Source of the DNA: Azospirillum brasilense
GTDB lineage: Bacteria > Pseudomonadota > Alphaproteobacteria > Azospirillales > Azospirillaceae
Assembly (NCBI RefSeq): GCF_007827795.1
Contig: NZ_VITI01000001.1
Span: 248,001 to 312,000 of the forward strand
Direction of reading: 5' to 3'
Length of the DNA stretch: 64,000 nucleotides
How positions within the stretch are numbered: position 1 is the first letter of the stretch; each line of letters starts with the position of its first letter. Shown one piece after another: positions 9,367-18,651 of the stretch. The position numbers and the translations under genes are program-made. The notes beneath the pieces are model-generated. The model was not told the origin of the DNA. It saw only the letters and a list, made by a program, of their open reading frames with translations, and did not search any database.

Positions 9367-10662
9367 TTACGCCCCCGCCTTTTCGCGGGCGAACAGGTCG
9401 CGGAAGACCGGGAAGATCTCCCGGCGGGAGCGGACGCGGCGCATGGCGATCGGCAGATCCGGCCCCTGGACCGTCTTGTAGGTCCGCCACAGCTCCGTCT
9501 CGCGGCCCAGCGCCGACAGGCCCATGTTGTGCTCCGCCGCCACCTCGATGTAGGCGAAGTACTGGCACAGCGGCAGGATGCCGTCCCGCAGCAGGGCCGC
9601 CGAGCGCGCGTTGTCCGACGACATGTTGTCGCCGTCCGACGCCTGGGCGGCGTAGATGTTCCACTCGTTCTCCGGGTAGCGCTCCTTGACGATGCGCTGC
9701 ATCTCCTCCAGCGCCGTGGAGACCACGGTGCCGCCGGTTTCGGTGGAGTAGAAGAACGTGTCCTCGTCCACCTCCTTGGCCTCGTGGGTGTGGCGGATGA
9801 AGACGATGTCGACCGACCGGTAGCGCCGCTTCAGGAACAGGAACAGCAGCATGAAGAAGCGCTTGGCGAGGTCCTTCATGTGCTCCGTCATCGAGCCGGA
9901 GACGTCCATCAGGCAGAACATGACCGCCTGCGCGATGGGCTTCGGCACCGTCTCGAACCGGTTGTAGCGGACGTCGATCGGATCGATGAAGGGAATGCGC
10001 TTGGAACGGAGATAGTGCCGCTCCAGCTGGTCGCGCATCTCCCGCAGCGTCTCCGGGTCGTCGCCGCGGTCCTCCGCCTCGCGCAGGAGCGCCTCCAATT
10101 CCAGCATGTCCGCCGGCTTGGGCCGCTTCAGCGCGATGCGCCGGCTGAGGCTGTTCCGCATGGTGCGGACGAGATTCAGGTTGGCCGGCGAGCCGGTCAC
10201 CGAATAGCCTGCCCGCGTCAGCGAATGGGACTCCGTCTGCTTGACCTTCTGCTTGACGAGATCGGGAAGTTCCAGGTCCTCCAGGAAGATGTCCAGGAAC
10301 TCCTCGCGGGACAGGACGAAGCGGAAATCGTCGTCGCCCTCCCCGTCCGGACTGCCTTCGTTGCCGCCGCGACCGCCACCGCCCTCCGGCCGCGCGATGG
10401 TGTCTCCCTCCACATACTCCTTGTTGCCCGGCACGACGTAGTCGCGCACGCCGCCGGCGCCGGAGCGGTGGAAGGAGGGCTCCCGCACGCCGCCGGTCGA
10501 GATGGTCACCTTCTCGCCGTTTTCGATGTCCTGGATGCCGCGTTTGCCGGAGGCATCCCGCACCGCCTTCACCACCTGCTCCTTGGCACGGCGCAGGAAA
10601 CGCTGGCGGTTGGCCAGGCTCTTGCCTTGCGGATTCAGGCGACGGTCGATGATGTTCATCAA
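9367..10662 (-). CDS. YeaH/YhbH family protein (DUF444)
   Basis: A 431-residue member of the DUF444 family. The N-terminus IIDRRLNPQGKSLANRQRFLRRAKEQV and the late von Willebrand-like segment (AVMFCLMDVSGSMTEHMKDLAKRFF near residue 245) are characteristic; DVSGS resembles a MIDAS metal site. A charged, glycine-rich linker sits at about residues 90-110. The gene lies between prkA and spoVR on the same strand, the conserved order of the PrkA-associated stress module. The biochemical function is unknown; interaction with the PrkA kinase is a plausible inference from context. Confidence 0.93.
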   Translation of the reverse strand: MMNIIDRRLNPQGKSLANRQRFLRRAKEQVVKAVRDASGKRGIQDIENGEKVTISTGGVREPSFHRSGAGGVRDYVVPGNKEYVEGDTIARPEGGGGRGGNEGSPDGEGDDDFRFVLSREEFLDIFLEDLELPDLVKQKVKQTESHSLTRAGYSVTGSPANLNLVRTMRNSLSRRIALKRPKPADMLELEALLREAEDRGDDPETLREMRDQLERHYLRSKRIPFIDPIDVRYNRFETVPKPIAQAVMFCLMDVSGSMTEHMKDLAKRFFMLLFLFLKRRYRSVDIVFIRHTHEAKEVDEDTFFYSTETGGTVVSTALEEMQRIVKERYPENEWNIYAAQASDGDNMSSDNARSAALLRDGILPLCQYFAYIEVAAEHNMGLSALGRETELWRTYKTVQGPDLPIAMRRVRSRREIFPVFRDLFAREKAGA

Positions 10663-10709
10663 GGGGGAGCCCCTCCTACCCGTTCACGCTCGTGTGGCGA
10701 AGCGGGCCG

Positions 10710-12656
10710 TCAGCCGGCCTGCTTCACGCGCATGTACCACTCGACCAACCGGCGGACCTGCCGCTCGGTGTAGCCGCGCGACATCATGCGCGACACGAAC
10801 TCGTTGTGCTTCTTCTCGGTCTCGCCGTCCTTCTTGGACCCGAAGCTGATGACCGGAAGCAGATCCTCCACCTGGGAGAACATGCGTTTCTCGATCACCT
10901 CACGGATTTTCTCGTAGGACGTCCAGGAGGGGTTGCGCCCGGAGTTCGCCGCCCGTGCGCGCAGCGCGAACTTGACGACCTCGTTGCGGAAGTCCTTCGG
11001 GTTGGCGATCCCGGCGGGCTTCTCGATCTTGGTCAGCTCCTGGTTCAGAAGCTCGCGGTTCATCAGCTGGCCGGTGTCCGGGTCCTTGAAGTCCTGGTCC
11101 TCGATCCAGGCGTCGGCGTAATCCACATAGCGGTCGAACAGGTTCTGCCCATAGTCGCTGTAGGATTCCAGATACGCCTTCTGGATCTCGTTGCCGATGA
11201 ACTCCGCGTAGCGCGGCGCCATCTCGGCCTTGATGAACTCGATGTACTTCTTCTCGGTGTCGTCGGGGAACTGCTCCCGCTTGATCGACTGCTCCAGGAT
11301 GTACATCAGGTGGACCGGATCGGCCGAGATCTCGTTGGAGTCGTAGTTGAAGGTCGCGGCCAGAACCTTGAAGGCGAAGCGGGTGGAGATGCCGTCCATG
11401 CCCTCGTCCACGCCCGCCTGGTCGCGGTATTCCTGCATGGACTTGGCCTTGGGATCGGTCTCCTTCATGCTCTCGCCGTCATAGACGCGCATCTTGGAGT
11501 AGAGGCTGGAGTTCGGATGGTCGCGCATGCGCGACAGCACCGAGAACTTCGCCAGCATCTCCAGCGTCGACGGCGCGCAGGGCGCGGTCGCGAGGTCGGA
11601 GCCCTTGACCAGCTTGTCGTAGATCCGCTGCTCTTCCTGCACGCGCAGGCAGTAGGGGACCTTGATGACGCAGATGCGGTCGATGAAGGCTTCGTTGTTC
11701 TTGTTGTTCTTGAAGGACTGCCACTCCGCCTCGTTCGAGTGGGCGAGGATGATGCCCTGGAACGGGATGGCGCCGATGTTCTCCGAGCCGACGTAATTGC
11801 CCTCCTGGGTCGCCGTCAACAGCGGGTGGAGCATCTTGATGGGGGCCTTGAACATCTCGACGAATTCGAGCAGGCCCTGGCTGGCCCGGTTCAGGCCGCC
11901 GGAGAAGCTGTAGGCATCGGGATCGTTCTGGCTGTAGACCTCCAGCTTGCGGATGTCGACCTTGCCGACCAGCGAGGAGATGTCCTGGTTGTTCTCGTCG
12001 CCCGGCTCCGTCTTGGTGACGCAGATCTGGCGCAGCTTGCTGGGATGCAGCTTGACGACGCGGAAGCGGGAGATGTCGCCGCCGAACTCGTCCAGCCGCT
12101 TCACCGCCCACGGGCTCATCAGGCCGGTCAGGCGGCGGCGCGGGATGCCGTAGCGGTCCTCCAGCAGGTCGCCCATCTCGTCCGGGTTGAACAGGCCGAG
12201 CGGGCTTTCGAAGACCGGGCTGATCTCCTTGCCGGCCTTCAACACATAGACCGGGCATTTCTCCATCAGCGACTTCAGCCGCTCCGCCAGCGACGACTTG
12301 CCGCCGCCCACGGGGCCCAGCAGGTAGAGGATCTGCTTGCGCTCCTCCAACCCTTGCGCGGCGTGGCGGAAGAAGCCGACGATCCGCTCGATCGTCTCCT
12401 CCATGCCGTAGAAGTCGGCGAAGGCCGGATAGATCTTGATCGTCCGGTTCATGAAGATGCGGCCAAGGCGCGGGTCCTTGGCGGTGTCGACGATTTCCGG
12501 TTCGCCGATGGCGGCGAGGATGCGCTCCGGTGCGGAGGCATACATCATCGGGTCGTCGCGGCATTCCTGGAGGTATTCCGTGAGGCTCATCTCGATCTCA
12601 CGGCGCCCCTCGTAGGACTGTGTGTAGCGCGTGAACAGTTCGTCGGCCGGGAACAT
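10710..12656 (-). CDS. prkA: PrkA family serine protein kinase / AAA protein
   Basis: A 648-residue PrkA protein. A Walker A-like P-loop (LLGPVGGGKSSLAERL) lies near residue 110 in an AAA-type N-terminal region, and the C-terminal PrkA domain carries the kinase-like part. ATG at 12656 follows GGAGAGCGG. An upstream frame extension to 12779 is low-complexity and was rejected. It is the first gene of the leftward prkA-yeaH-spoVR cluster, with about 800 bp of non-coding DNA before the next gene. Relatives phosphorylate a protein substrate and also show AAA protease or ATPase features; which applies here cannot be seen. Confidence 0.94.
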   Translation of the reverse strand: MFPADELFTRYTQSYEGRREIEMSLTEYLQECRDDPMMYASAPERILAAIGEPEIVDTAKDPRLGRIFMNRTIKIYPAFADFYGMEETIERIVGFFRHAAQGLEERKQILYLLGPVGGGKSSLAERLKSLMEKCPVYVLKAGKEISPVFESPLGLFNPDEMGDLLEDRYGIPRRRLTGLMSPWAVKRLDEFGGDISRFRVVKLHPSKLRQICVTKTEPGDENNQDISSLVGKVDIRKLEVYSQNDPDAYSFSGGLNRASQGLLEFVEMFKAPIKMLHPLLTATQEGNYVGSENIGAIPFQGIILAHSNEAEWQSFKNNKNNEAFIDRICVIKVPYCLRVQEEQRIYDKLVKGSDLATAPCAPSTLEMLAKFSVLSRMRDHPNSSLYSKMRVYDGESMKETDPKAKSMQEYRDQAGVDEGMDGISTRFAFKVLAATFNYDSNEISADPVHLMYILEQSIKREQFPDDTEKKYIEFIKAEMAPRYAEFIGNEIQKAYLESYSDYGQNLFDRYVDYADAWIEDQDFKDPDTGQLMNRELLNQELTKIEKPAGIANPKDFRNEVVKFALRARAANSGRNPSWTSYEKIREVIEKRMFSQVEDLLPVISFGSKKDGETEKKHNEFVSRMMSRGYTERQVRRLVEWYMRVKQAG

Positions 12657-13471
12657 TCCGCTCTCCGTGTCTCTTAGTCCGATGCGTCGGGGCTGCCGCC
12701 GGGGGACCCGGGCGGCGGGGGCGGCACCTGCCGCAGGTGCGAACTCTGGGGTGTCACGGACACAACGGTCCCGCAGCACCCCCGCTCACCGTCGAAAGCC
12801 AGACCTTTTATCCAGTTGCGGTTCAAATGAAGCGCCCCCTTTGGAGTGCTAAACTCGAATGCTTCAAAACTGAATGTAATGCTCGACCTAGAGCTTTCCA
12901 GGAGGAAAGCCTTGATAGTCTGAAAAGAGAGGCGGCCGGACACACCGGTCATTTGTAATAGACCACGCGGCCGGGTTGTCCGGAATGGCCGAGGTGCAAG
13001 CACCGGCGGAACGGGCGGCAAGAAAAACGAAGGTCGGCAGGGCTGAGACTTGCAAGCGGCTTCCGGAGCGCGGCCCGGATGCCGTTCGTCGGGGACTCGC
13101 TGGACCTTGCCGATCACCCATCGACCTCCAGTGCATCCACGCGCCTTAACCAACTAAGGCGCTACGGTTAACAGCAAGCGTGACGGATATTCCTTAACAA
13201 CCCGCTTCCGCGCCCATCGCCGCCGCCTTGCCTCAGGATATTAACGCATGGGCGACGGGCGTGGTCCACACCTTCCAAAGAAGGATGGTGAGCCTCATCA
13301 CAGCAGATCAACAAGGCAGAATTTGGGTGAGCCGCCTTTGCCATTGCGGCGCACAATCGTCAGGGATTCCGGAAGGCGGCTGAAATCAAGCACTTGGCCG
13401 CGTTTTTGCAGTCCTGCCACAGGTTGGGGAAAAAGTGTGACCGGCGGGGCCGCCCTTGCCGTCCCGCGTCC
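12657..13471. other. Intergenic region upstream of prkA
   Basis: About 815 bp lie between the prkA start and the 3' end of the response regulator. Base composition is more AT-rich than the flanking genes around 12800-12960 and 13160-13210, which suits promoter DNA. It holds an 8-bp perfect inverted repeat at 13141-13162 (GCGCCTTA, loop ACCAAC, TAAGGCGC). I find no convincing gene, tRNA or terminator here; open frames lack ribosome sites and natural composition. Confidence 0.6.
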
Positions 13472-13861
13472 TCAGCCGAGCTTGGCGCCCAGCGTCCCCT
13501 TCAGCGACTCCGGCGTGGCCGGCTTGACGATGAAGGTGTCGGCGCCGAAGGCCGCAGCCTCGTCCATGCGGCTCTGGTCGGCGCGGTTCGTCATGAAGAC
13601 CACCGGCAGCGCGCGGTGGCGGGCGTCGGGGCTGGCCCGCAGCGCCTTCAGGAACCCCAGCCCGTCCATCGGCTGCATCTCCACGTCGCAAACGACCAGA
13701 TCGGGGTCGTGCGCCTGCACGGCGGCCAGCCCGGCCTCACCGTCGGCGGCCTGATGGACGGAGCGGAAACCCAGCGTGCCCAGCATCTTCGCCAGCACCA
13801 TGCGGGTGAAGCTCTCGTCCTCGATCACAAGAACCGAAAAATCCCCGAACGCCGCCGGCAT
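13472..13861 (-). CDS. Single-domain response regulator (CheY-like)
   Basis: A 129-residue stand-alone receiver domain. The acidic pocket (E14-D15), the phospho-acceptor D59 (DLVVCDVEM), T91 (VVFMT) and the conserved K113 (IVKP) are all present, so it should be phosphorylatable. There is no output domain. ATG at 13861 begins the receiver fold after a GGGGGAACAGGGC sequence. No kinase is adjacent on the same strand, although a hybrid kinase lies about 1 kb further along; pairing is not shown. Confidence 0.88.
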   Translation of the reverse strand: MPAAFGDFSVLVIEDESFTRMVLAKMLGTLGFRSVHQAADGEAGLAAVQAHDPDLVVCDVEMQPMDGLGFLKALRASPDARHRALPVVFMTNRADQSRMDEAAAFGADTFIVKPATPESLKGTLGAKLG

Positions 13862-14008
13862 CGCCCTGTTCCCCCGAGTCCGATAGGCCGTGTGTGTACG
13901 CCGCAAGAACGTCCTTTGCAACCGGCTGGCTTCGCCTCCGGCCGGCTGGGAATCGTCTCGCGGAAGAACGGTTGCACGTCGGGGGGCGCTGGGGCTACAC
14001 GGAGTCGC

Positions 14009-14857
14009 ATGAGCTATCTCGACCACATCCGCGCGTGCAACGCGCACGACCTCTCCGGCTTCCGTCCGTTCGAGCTGGAAGGCCATCGCCTCGGCTGGGT
14101 CCGCCACGCGCTGGCCGAGCAGCTTCCCGGCGTCGATCCGGGCTTCGTCGTCACCGCCGACCGGGTGACGCTGGCGCCGGAGGTCCGGGACTTCGAGACG
14201 CGATCCTCGGTGCTGGCGCACGCCGCCCGGTTCCTCGTCGAGACGGGGGCGGTTTCCGCCCTGCGCGGCGAGTTCTACCCGGTCATGCCGGCCTGGGGGG
14301 CGGAACCGCTGATGCGCATCGACCGTGCGGTGGTGGCGCAGTTCGGCACCTCCGCCTATGGGCTGCACGTCAACGGCTTCGTCCGCCAGCCGGACGGCGG
14401 CCTGTCGCTGTGGATCGGCCGCCGCGCCAGCGACCGCGAGGTCGCTCCGGGCAAGCTGGACAACCTGATCGCCGGCGGTCAGCCCATCGGCCTGACGCTG
14501 GCCGAGAACCTCGTCAAGGAAGCGCAGGAGGAGGCGGGAATCGACGCCGCCCTGGCGTCCCGGGCGGTTCCCGTCGGCGCCGTCACCTACCGCATGGAGA
14601 CGGAGGCCGGGCTGAAGCAGGACACGCTGTTCCTCTACGACCTCGAACTCGACGCGGATTTCGTCCCACGGAACACCGACGGCGAGGTCGAGCGGTTCGA
14701 GCTGTGGCCACTGGACCGCGTCGCGGAATCGGTGCGCGCGACGAAGGACTGGAAGTTCAACGTGAACCTCGTCGTCATCGACTTCCTCGTCCGTCACGGC
14801 TGGCTGACACCGGAGGAGCCGGACTATCTGGAGATCGTGAAGGGACTGCGGCGGTAA
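14009..14857 (+). CDS. Nudix hydrolase with DUF4743-type N-terminal domain
   Basis: A 282-residue protein with an N-terminal region of about 110 residues typical of the DUF4743 / thiamine-pyrophosphokinase-related Nudix group, followed by a Nudix fold. The Nudix box is GLTLAENLVKEAQEEAGI near residue 160-177, with K in place of the first Arg and the catalytic E-x-x-EE present. Such enzymes hydrolyse nucleoside diphosphates linked to another moiety; some plant and yeast relatives act on oxidised thiamine diphosphate. ATG at 14009 follows ACGGAG. It is transcribed alone, divergent from the response regulator. Confidence 0.88.
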   Translation: MSYLDHIRACNAHDLSGFRPFELEGHRLGWVRHALAEQLPGVDPGFVVTADRVTLAPEVRDFETRSSVLAHAARFLVETGAVSALRGEFYPVMPAWGAEPLMRIDRAVVAQFGTSAYGLHVNGFVRQPDGGLSLWIGRRASDREVAPGKLDNLIAGGQPIGLTLAENLVKEAQEEAGIDAALASRAVPVGAVTYRMETEAGLKQDTLFLYDLELDADFVPRNTDGEVERFELWPLDRVAESVRATKDWKFNVNLVVIDFLVRHGWLTPEEPDYLEIVKGLRR

Positions 14858-14891
14858 GGGCCGCCGCGGTTTCAACAGACACTCCCGACGG

Positions 14892-16454
14892 TCACTCCGC
14901 AGCCGCCCGCGCCCGCGCCTCCTCCAGGTGGGACGACAGCTCGGACAGGGTGACCGGCTTGTGCAGCAGGGTGAAACCGCTGCGCCTCGCCTCGCGGATG
15001 CGGTCGGGGCTGGTGTCGCCGGTCAGCAGGATCGCGGGGATGAGTTCCCCGACGAAGGCGTGGATGTCACGGATGGCGTCCACCCCCGTCCGTCCGTAGC
15101 GCAGGCGGTAATCGGCGATGATGACGTCGGGAAGCCGCTCCGCCCCGTCGAGCTGGCGCAGCGCCTCCTCCGCCGAGGCGGCGGCCAGCACATCCCACCC
15201 CCACTGCTCCAGCACCAGCCGCAGGCTTTGCAGGATCAGTTCCTCGTCGTCGATGATCAGGGCCAGGGCACCGGGCCGGTCCAGGGATGGCATCGCGTGT
15301 TCCGTCCCGTTGGGATTCCAGGAAGCGTGCAAGGGAACCTCCACCGTAAAGCATGTGCCCCGCCCCGGACGCGACCGCACGCGGACCGGCAGGCCGAGCA
15401 GATGTGAGAGCCGCTTCACCACCGCCAGCCCGAGGCCGAGGCCGCGGCTGCGATCGCGTTCGGCGTTGCCGAGTTGGACGAACTCGTCGAAAATCTCGTC
15501 GAGCTTGTCGGCGGGGATGCCGACGCCCGTGTCCGCCACCTCGATGCACAAAATCATGCCGCGCCGCCGGCACCCCAGAAGCACGCCGCCCGCCGCCGTG
15601 TAGCGCAGCGCGTTGTCGAGCAGGTTGCGCAGCAACCGTTCCAGCAGGGCGGCGTCGCTGCGGATCTGCGCCTTGAGCGGGCGCACCCGCAGCTTCAGCC
15701 CCTTGGCGGCCGCGCGCGGACCGTAATCGGCCTCCAGCCGCCCCAGCATCTCGGCCAAAGCGAAGGGCGCCATGTCGGGTGACACGATCCCTGAGTCGAG
15801 CCGGGCCACGTCCAGCAGCGCGTCGAGCAGGCCGCGCATCGCCTCGACCGCGCGGTTCATCGTCTGGACCAGCGGCAATTGCGGATGGCCGGCCAGCCGC
15901 TCCGCCAGAACCGCGCCGAACAGGGTCAGCGACTGGGCGGGCTGGCGCAGGTCGTGGCTGGCGGCGGCCAGGAAGCGCACCTTGGCCTGTGCGGCGCGCG
16001 CCACCTCGTCCTGCGCCGCGCGCAGGGACTCGCCCTGTCCGCGCAGCCGCGCCTCCACGGCCATGCGGCGGCTGGCGTCCACCGCGGTCATGACGATGCC
16101 CCCGGCCTCTCCGCCGGACTCCGCCGGCAGCGGCGTCAGCACGATGTCGAGCCAGTTTCCGTCGCCCGTCAGGGCCAGTTCCTGGGCCAGCCCACGGCCC
16201 GCGGCGGCCATCGCCTGGGCGAAGCGCTCCGCCGCGTCCTCCCGGCCGCCCCAGACGAACGCGCCGGCCATGGGTTGCCCGATCAGCAGATCTTGCGGGC
16301 ATCCGATGGCACGCTGCATCGCCGCGTTGAGATCGGCAATGCGCCCTTGCCGATCGAGCAGGGCAATCGCCACGCCGATCGTGTCGAAGACCCGCCGCAG
16401 CCCGGCGGGGTCGGCGGGACGACGGTCGCTCCCCGCCACATCCTCCTCTCGCAT
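14892..16454 (-). CDS. PAS-containing hybrid histidine kinase with C-terminal receiver
   Basis: A 520-residue soluble kinase. A PAS domain occupies about residues 15-130, the HisKA box has H167 (FLAAASHDLRQPAQ), the ATPase domain shows the N box (LLRNLLDNALRYT), G1 (VADTGVGIP) and G2 (GLGLGLAVV), and a receiver covers about 395-510 with the acceptor in VIIADYRLRYG and lysine in LLHKPVT. The SHDLRQP H-box and the C-terminal receiver place it in the same broad group as the NahK-like kinase at 35.5-38.3 kb. ATG at 16454 was chosen (AAGGGGGC upstream); a further start at 16520 is possible. No membrane segment is present, so it senses a cytoplasmic signal. Confidence 0.88.
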   Translation of the reverse strand: MREEDVAGSDRRPADPAGLRRVFDTIGVAIALLDRQGRIADLNAAMQRAIGCPQDLLIGQPMAGAFVWGGREDAAERFAQAMAAAGRGLAQELALTGDGNWLDIVLTPLPAESGGEAGGIVMTAVDASRRMAVEARLRGQGESLRAAQDEVARAAQAKVRFLAAASHDLRQPAQSLTLFGAVLAERLAGHPQLPLVQTMNRAVEAMRGLLDALLDVARLDSGIVSPDMAPFALAEMLGRLEADYGPRAAAKGLKLRVRPLKAQIRSDAALLERLLRNLLDNALRYTAAGGVLLGCRRRGMILCIEVADTGVGIPADKLDEIFDEFVQLGNAERDRSRGLGLGLAVVKRLSHLLGLPVRVRSRPGRGTCFTVEVPLHASWNPNGTEHAMPSLDRPGALALIIDDEELILQSLRLVLEQWGWDVLAAASAEEALRQLDGAERLPDVIIADYRLRYGRTGVDAIRDIHAFVGELIPAILLTGDTSPDRIREARRSGFTLLHKPVTLSELSSHLEEARARAAAE

Positions 16455-16622
16455 CGCTTGCCCCCTTCGGATTGCAAGCCGGCCAACCGTTTGGCGCCAC
16501 CCATTGGGAAGGACAAACAATCAGTCGAGATTCAAAAGATACGTGCAAGAGGAAGGAGATTCCAGGCGACCAGCCTCAAACGGATAGATTCCCCACCACT
16601 GTAATACACAATTGGTTGTAGA

Positions 16623-17474
16623 TCATAACTCTTCCGGAAAGCCCGCCAAGGCGCGCACCGCCGCCGCTGTTTGCCCCAATTCCCGAAGAGATCGCAAGGT
16701 CTTGGCGTTGTCGCGCTTGGCTAGACGCTCGCCCCGCTCATTCACCAGCAAAGGGTGATGTTCATAATCGGGAGGACCGACTCGGAGGAGTTCCTGAAGA
16801 AGCCGATGCACGTGAGTCGCGAAAAACAGATCCTCCCCGCGGGTCACCAGGGTCACGCCCTGGAGGTGATCGTCCACGGTGACCGCGAGATGGTAGCTCG
16901 TCGGCGCGTCCTTGCGGGCCAGGACGACATCGCCAAGGATGCCCGGCGTGGCGTCCTGCCAGCCGCGCCGTCGGTCATGCCAGCGCAGCGGCCCGGTCAT
17001 CGCCATGGCCTTCTCCACATCCAGCCGCAGGGCGTAGGCCTCGCCCGCGGCGATGCGGTCCCGCCGCTCCAGGTCCGACAGGCCGCGGCAGGTGCCGGGA
17101 TAGAGCGGACCGTCCGGCCCGTGCGGCGCATGACCGGCGCGGGCGATCTCGGCGGCGATGTCCTTGCGGGTGCAGAAGCAGGGATAGGCGGCGCCTAGAC
17201 CGCCGAGCCGCGCCAGCGCGGCGCGGTAATCGTCCAGATGTTCCGACTGGCGCCGAACCGGTTCTTCCCAGGTCAGGCCCAGCCAGGCCAGATCCTCGCA
17301 CAGGGCGCGGTCGAACTCCGGACGGCAGCGCTGCGGGTCGATGTCCTCGATGCGCAGAAGGAAGCGCCCTCCGGCCTTGCGGGCGGCGGTCCAGCCGAAC
17401 AGAGCGGAATGGGCGTGCCCGAGGTGGAGATGGCCGGTCGGGCTCGGCGCGAAGCGGGTGACGACGTCGGTCAT
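16623..17474 (-). CDS. gluQ: Glutamyl-Q tRNA(Asp) synthetase
   Basis: A 283-residue paralogue of the catalytic half of glutamyl-tRNA synthetase that charges queuosine of tRNA-Asp with glutamate. The HIGH-type motif is TRFAPSPTGHLHLGHAHSA at the N-terminus, the zinc-site cysteines are in YPCFCTRKDI and YPGTCRGL, and the KMSKS-like loop is RLAKRDNAKTL near residue 250. The anticodon-binding domain of GluRS is absent, as expected for this family. ATG at 17474 starts exactly at the conserved N-terminus; the open frame continues upstream to 17690 but that part overlaps the next gene. Confidence 0.95.
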   Translation of the reverse strand: MTDVVTRFAPSPTGHLHLGHAHSALFGWTAARKAGGRFLLRIEDIDPQRCRPEFDRALCEDLAWLGLTWEEPVRRQSEHLDDYRAALARLGGLGAAYPCFCTRKDIAAEIARAGHAPHGPDGPLYPGTCRGLSDLERRDRIAAGEAYALRLDVEKAMAMTGPLRWHDRRRGWQDATPGILGDVVLARKDAPTSYHLAVTVDDHLQGVTLVTRGEDLFFATHVHRLLQELLRVGPPDYEHHPLLVNERGERLAKRDNAKTLRSLRELGQTAAAVRALAGFPEEL

Positions 17475-17544
17475 TCCCGCCTTATACCCCAACCGCGCCC
17501 GGCCTGCATTGGCTGCGGGCGCTACGGACGGGGGTGCAAAGGGC

Positions 17545-17712
17545 TCAGATGTAGGGATTGTCCTTGATCGGCTCGACCGGGATGTCCTCGCCTTCCAGAT
17601 ACATGGCGAGGCGGCGGCGCAGTTCGCGGTCGAAGGCGTCGATGCGGCGCTGGCGGTCGCGCTCCTCGCGCTCGGCGCGTTTCTCGGCAAGGTCGATGAT
17701 CGTGGCGCTCAT
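17545..17712 (-). CDS. Small charged hypothetical protein (55 aa)
   Basis: A short gene just upstream of gluQ on the same strand. The product starts MSATIIDLAEKRAEREERDR and ends EPIKDNPYI; residues 10-37 form a strongly charged, probably helical stretch rich in Arg and Glu. ATG at 17712 has AAGGGAAC seven bases upstream, which supports translation. I do not recognise a named family with confidence, but comparable small proteins with this start are common in alphaproteobacteria. Function unknown; cotranscription with gluQ (70 bp gap) is likely. Confidence 0.7.
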   Translation of the reverse strand: MSATIIDLAEKRAEREERDRQRRIDAFDRELRRRLAMYLEGEDIPVEPIKDNPYI

Positions 17713-18045
17713 GGATGTTCCCTTTGAAAGCGTCCCCCGGAAGGCGCCGTCACCATCTCAGAGCATGGTTAACGCACAGTAACCACGGCGTAGGAAAATG
17801 CATGATCAAGGCACCACAACCAAATGTCACAGGCATCCCGTCGGCCGCCCGGAAACGCCGGAACCCCGCCCATCGAAAGGGTTACAGGATCGTGAAGAAA
17901 TGACGCAGTGCGGCGCGACATATTGAGTTCGAAGCACAAATCAACTATGTATCTGGTGTTCCGGTCACCCGGCGGCGTGTCATCCCGCAAGGGGGAGCGG
18001 AACACCAGAAAGGTTCCAGACACGTTTCAGATAAGGGAGTGGCCA
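17713..18045. other. Divergent intergenic region with AT-rich promoter-like DNA
   Basis: This 333-bp gap separates the divergent small gene and the HNH nuclease gene. It is clearly richer in A and T than its neighbours and contains the 12-bp inverted repeat annotated separately. The open frame that runs through it into the HNH gene (from 17908) has no ribosome site and encodes residues unlike relatives, so I treat it as non-coding. Confidence 0.6.
17952..18009. promoter_or_regulatory. 12-bp perfect inverted repeat upstream of the HNH gene
   Basis: TCTGGTGTTCCG at 17952-17963 is matched by CGGAACACCAGA at 17998-18009, separated by 34 bases that are themselves partly self-complementary. It ends 36 bases before the proposed TTG start of the HNH gene, so it would be in the leader RNA or be a protein-binding site. 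No U-run follows, so it is not a standard terminator. Confidence 0.7.
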
Positions 18046-18609
18046 TTGGCTCCACCACCCGATCACTGTCCGACCCTGGTGCTGAACGCCGACTTCCGGC
18101 CGCTCAGCTACTTCCCTCTGTCGCTCTGGTCCTGGCAGGAGGCGGTCAAGGCCGTCTTTCTGGACCGGGTGAACATCATCTCCGAATATGACCGCGTCGT
18201 CCGATCCCCCACGTTCGAGATCAAGCTGCCGAGCGTCATTTCGTTGAAGGAGTTCATCCCGGCGACGCGGCGGCCGGCCTTCACCCGATTCAACGTCTTC
18301 CTGCGCGACCGCTTCACCTGCCAGTATTGCGGCCACCACTTCCCCACGCAGGAACTGACCTTCGACCACGTCATCCCACGGTCGCGCGGCGGGCGCACCA
18401 CCTGGGACAACGTCGTCACCTCCTGCTCCGCCTGCAATCTGGCGAAGGGAAACTGGCTTCCGCACAGTTGCGGCATGATCCCCCTCAGTCCCCCGTTCCA
18501 GCCGAGCGCCTACCAGCTTCAAGAGAACGGACGTGCATTCCCGCCAAACTTCCTTCACGAAAGTTGGCGGGATTTTCTTTATTGGGACACCGAACTCGAT
18601 CCGATGTAG
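18046..18609 (+). CDS. HNH endonuclease family protein
   Basis: A 187-residue HNH nuclease of the stand-alone type common in alphaproteobacterial chromosomes. The N-terminal signature TLVLNADFRPLSYFPLSLWSWQEAV, the zinc cysteine pair CQYCG, the catalytic DHVIPRSRGG and the second pair CSACN are all present, so the fold looks intact. I chose TTG at 18046 (AAGGGA seven bases upstream) because conserved sequence begins just after it. The gene is followed at 42 bases by a small cysteine-rich protein gene. The biological role of this nuclease group is not established. Confidence 0.85.
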   Translation: MAPPPDHCPTLVLNADFRPLSYFPLSLWSWQEAVKAVFLDRVNIISEYDRVVRSPTFEIKLPSVISLKEFIPATRRPAFTRFNVFLRDRFTCQYCGHHFPTQELTFDHVIPRSRGGRTTWDNVVTSCSACNLAKGNWLPHSCGMIPLSPPFQPSAYQLQENGRAFPPNFLHESWRDFLYWDTELDPM

Positions 18610-18651
18610 AAACGCCGCGATCGGGAAGGCTGGACCGGGGAAGATTTGGGT

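Noticed and set aside
13141..13175. tRNA-like D-arm (GCGCCTTAGTTGGTTAAGGCGC on the minus strand)
   Set aside because: No matching acceptor, anticodon or T arm could be built around it; it is only a short inverted repeat.
17908..18045. N-terminal extension of the HNH protein
   Set aside because: It is encoded by the inverted repeat and has no ribosome site; conserved sequence starts after TTG 18046.
18046..18609. HNH gene as part of a homing intron or toxin system
   Set aside because: There is no host gene interruption, no immunity partner, and the protein is of the stand-alone chromosomal type.
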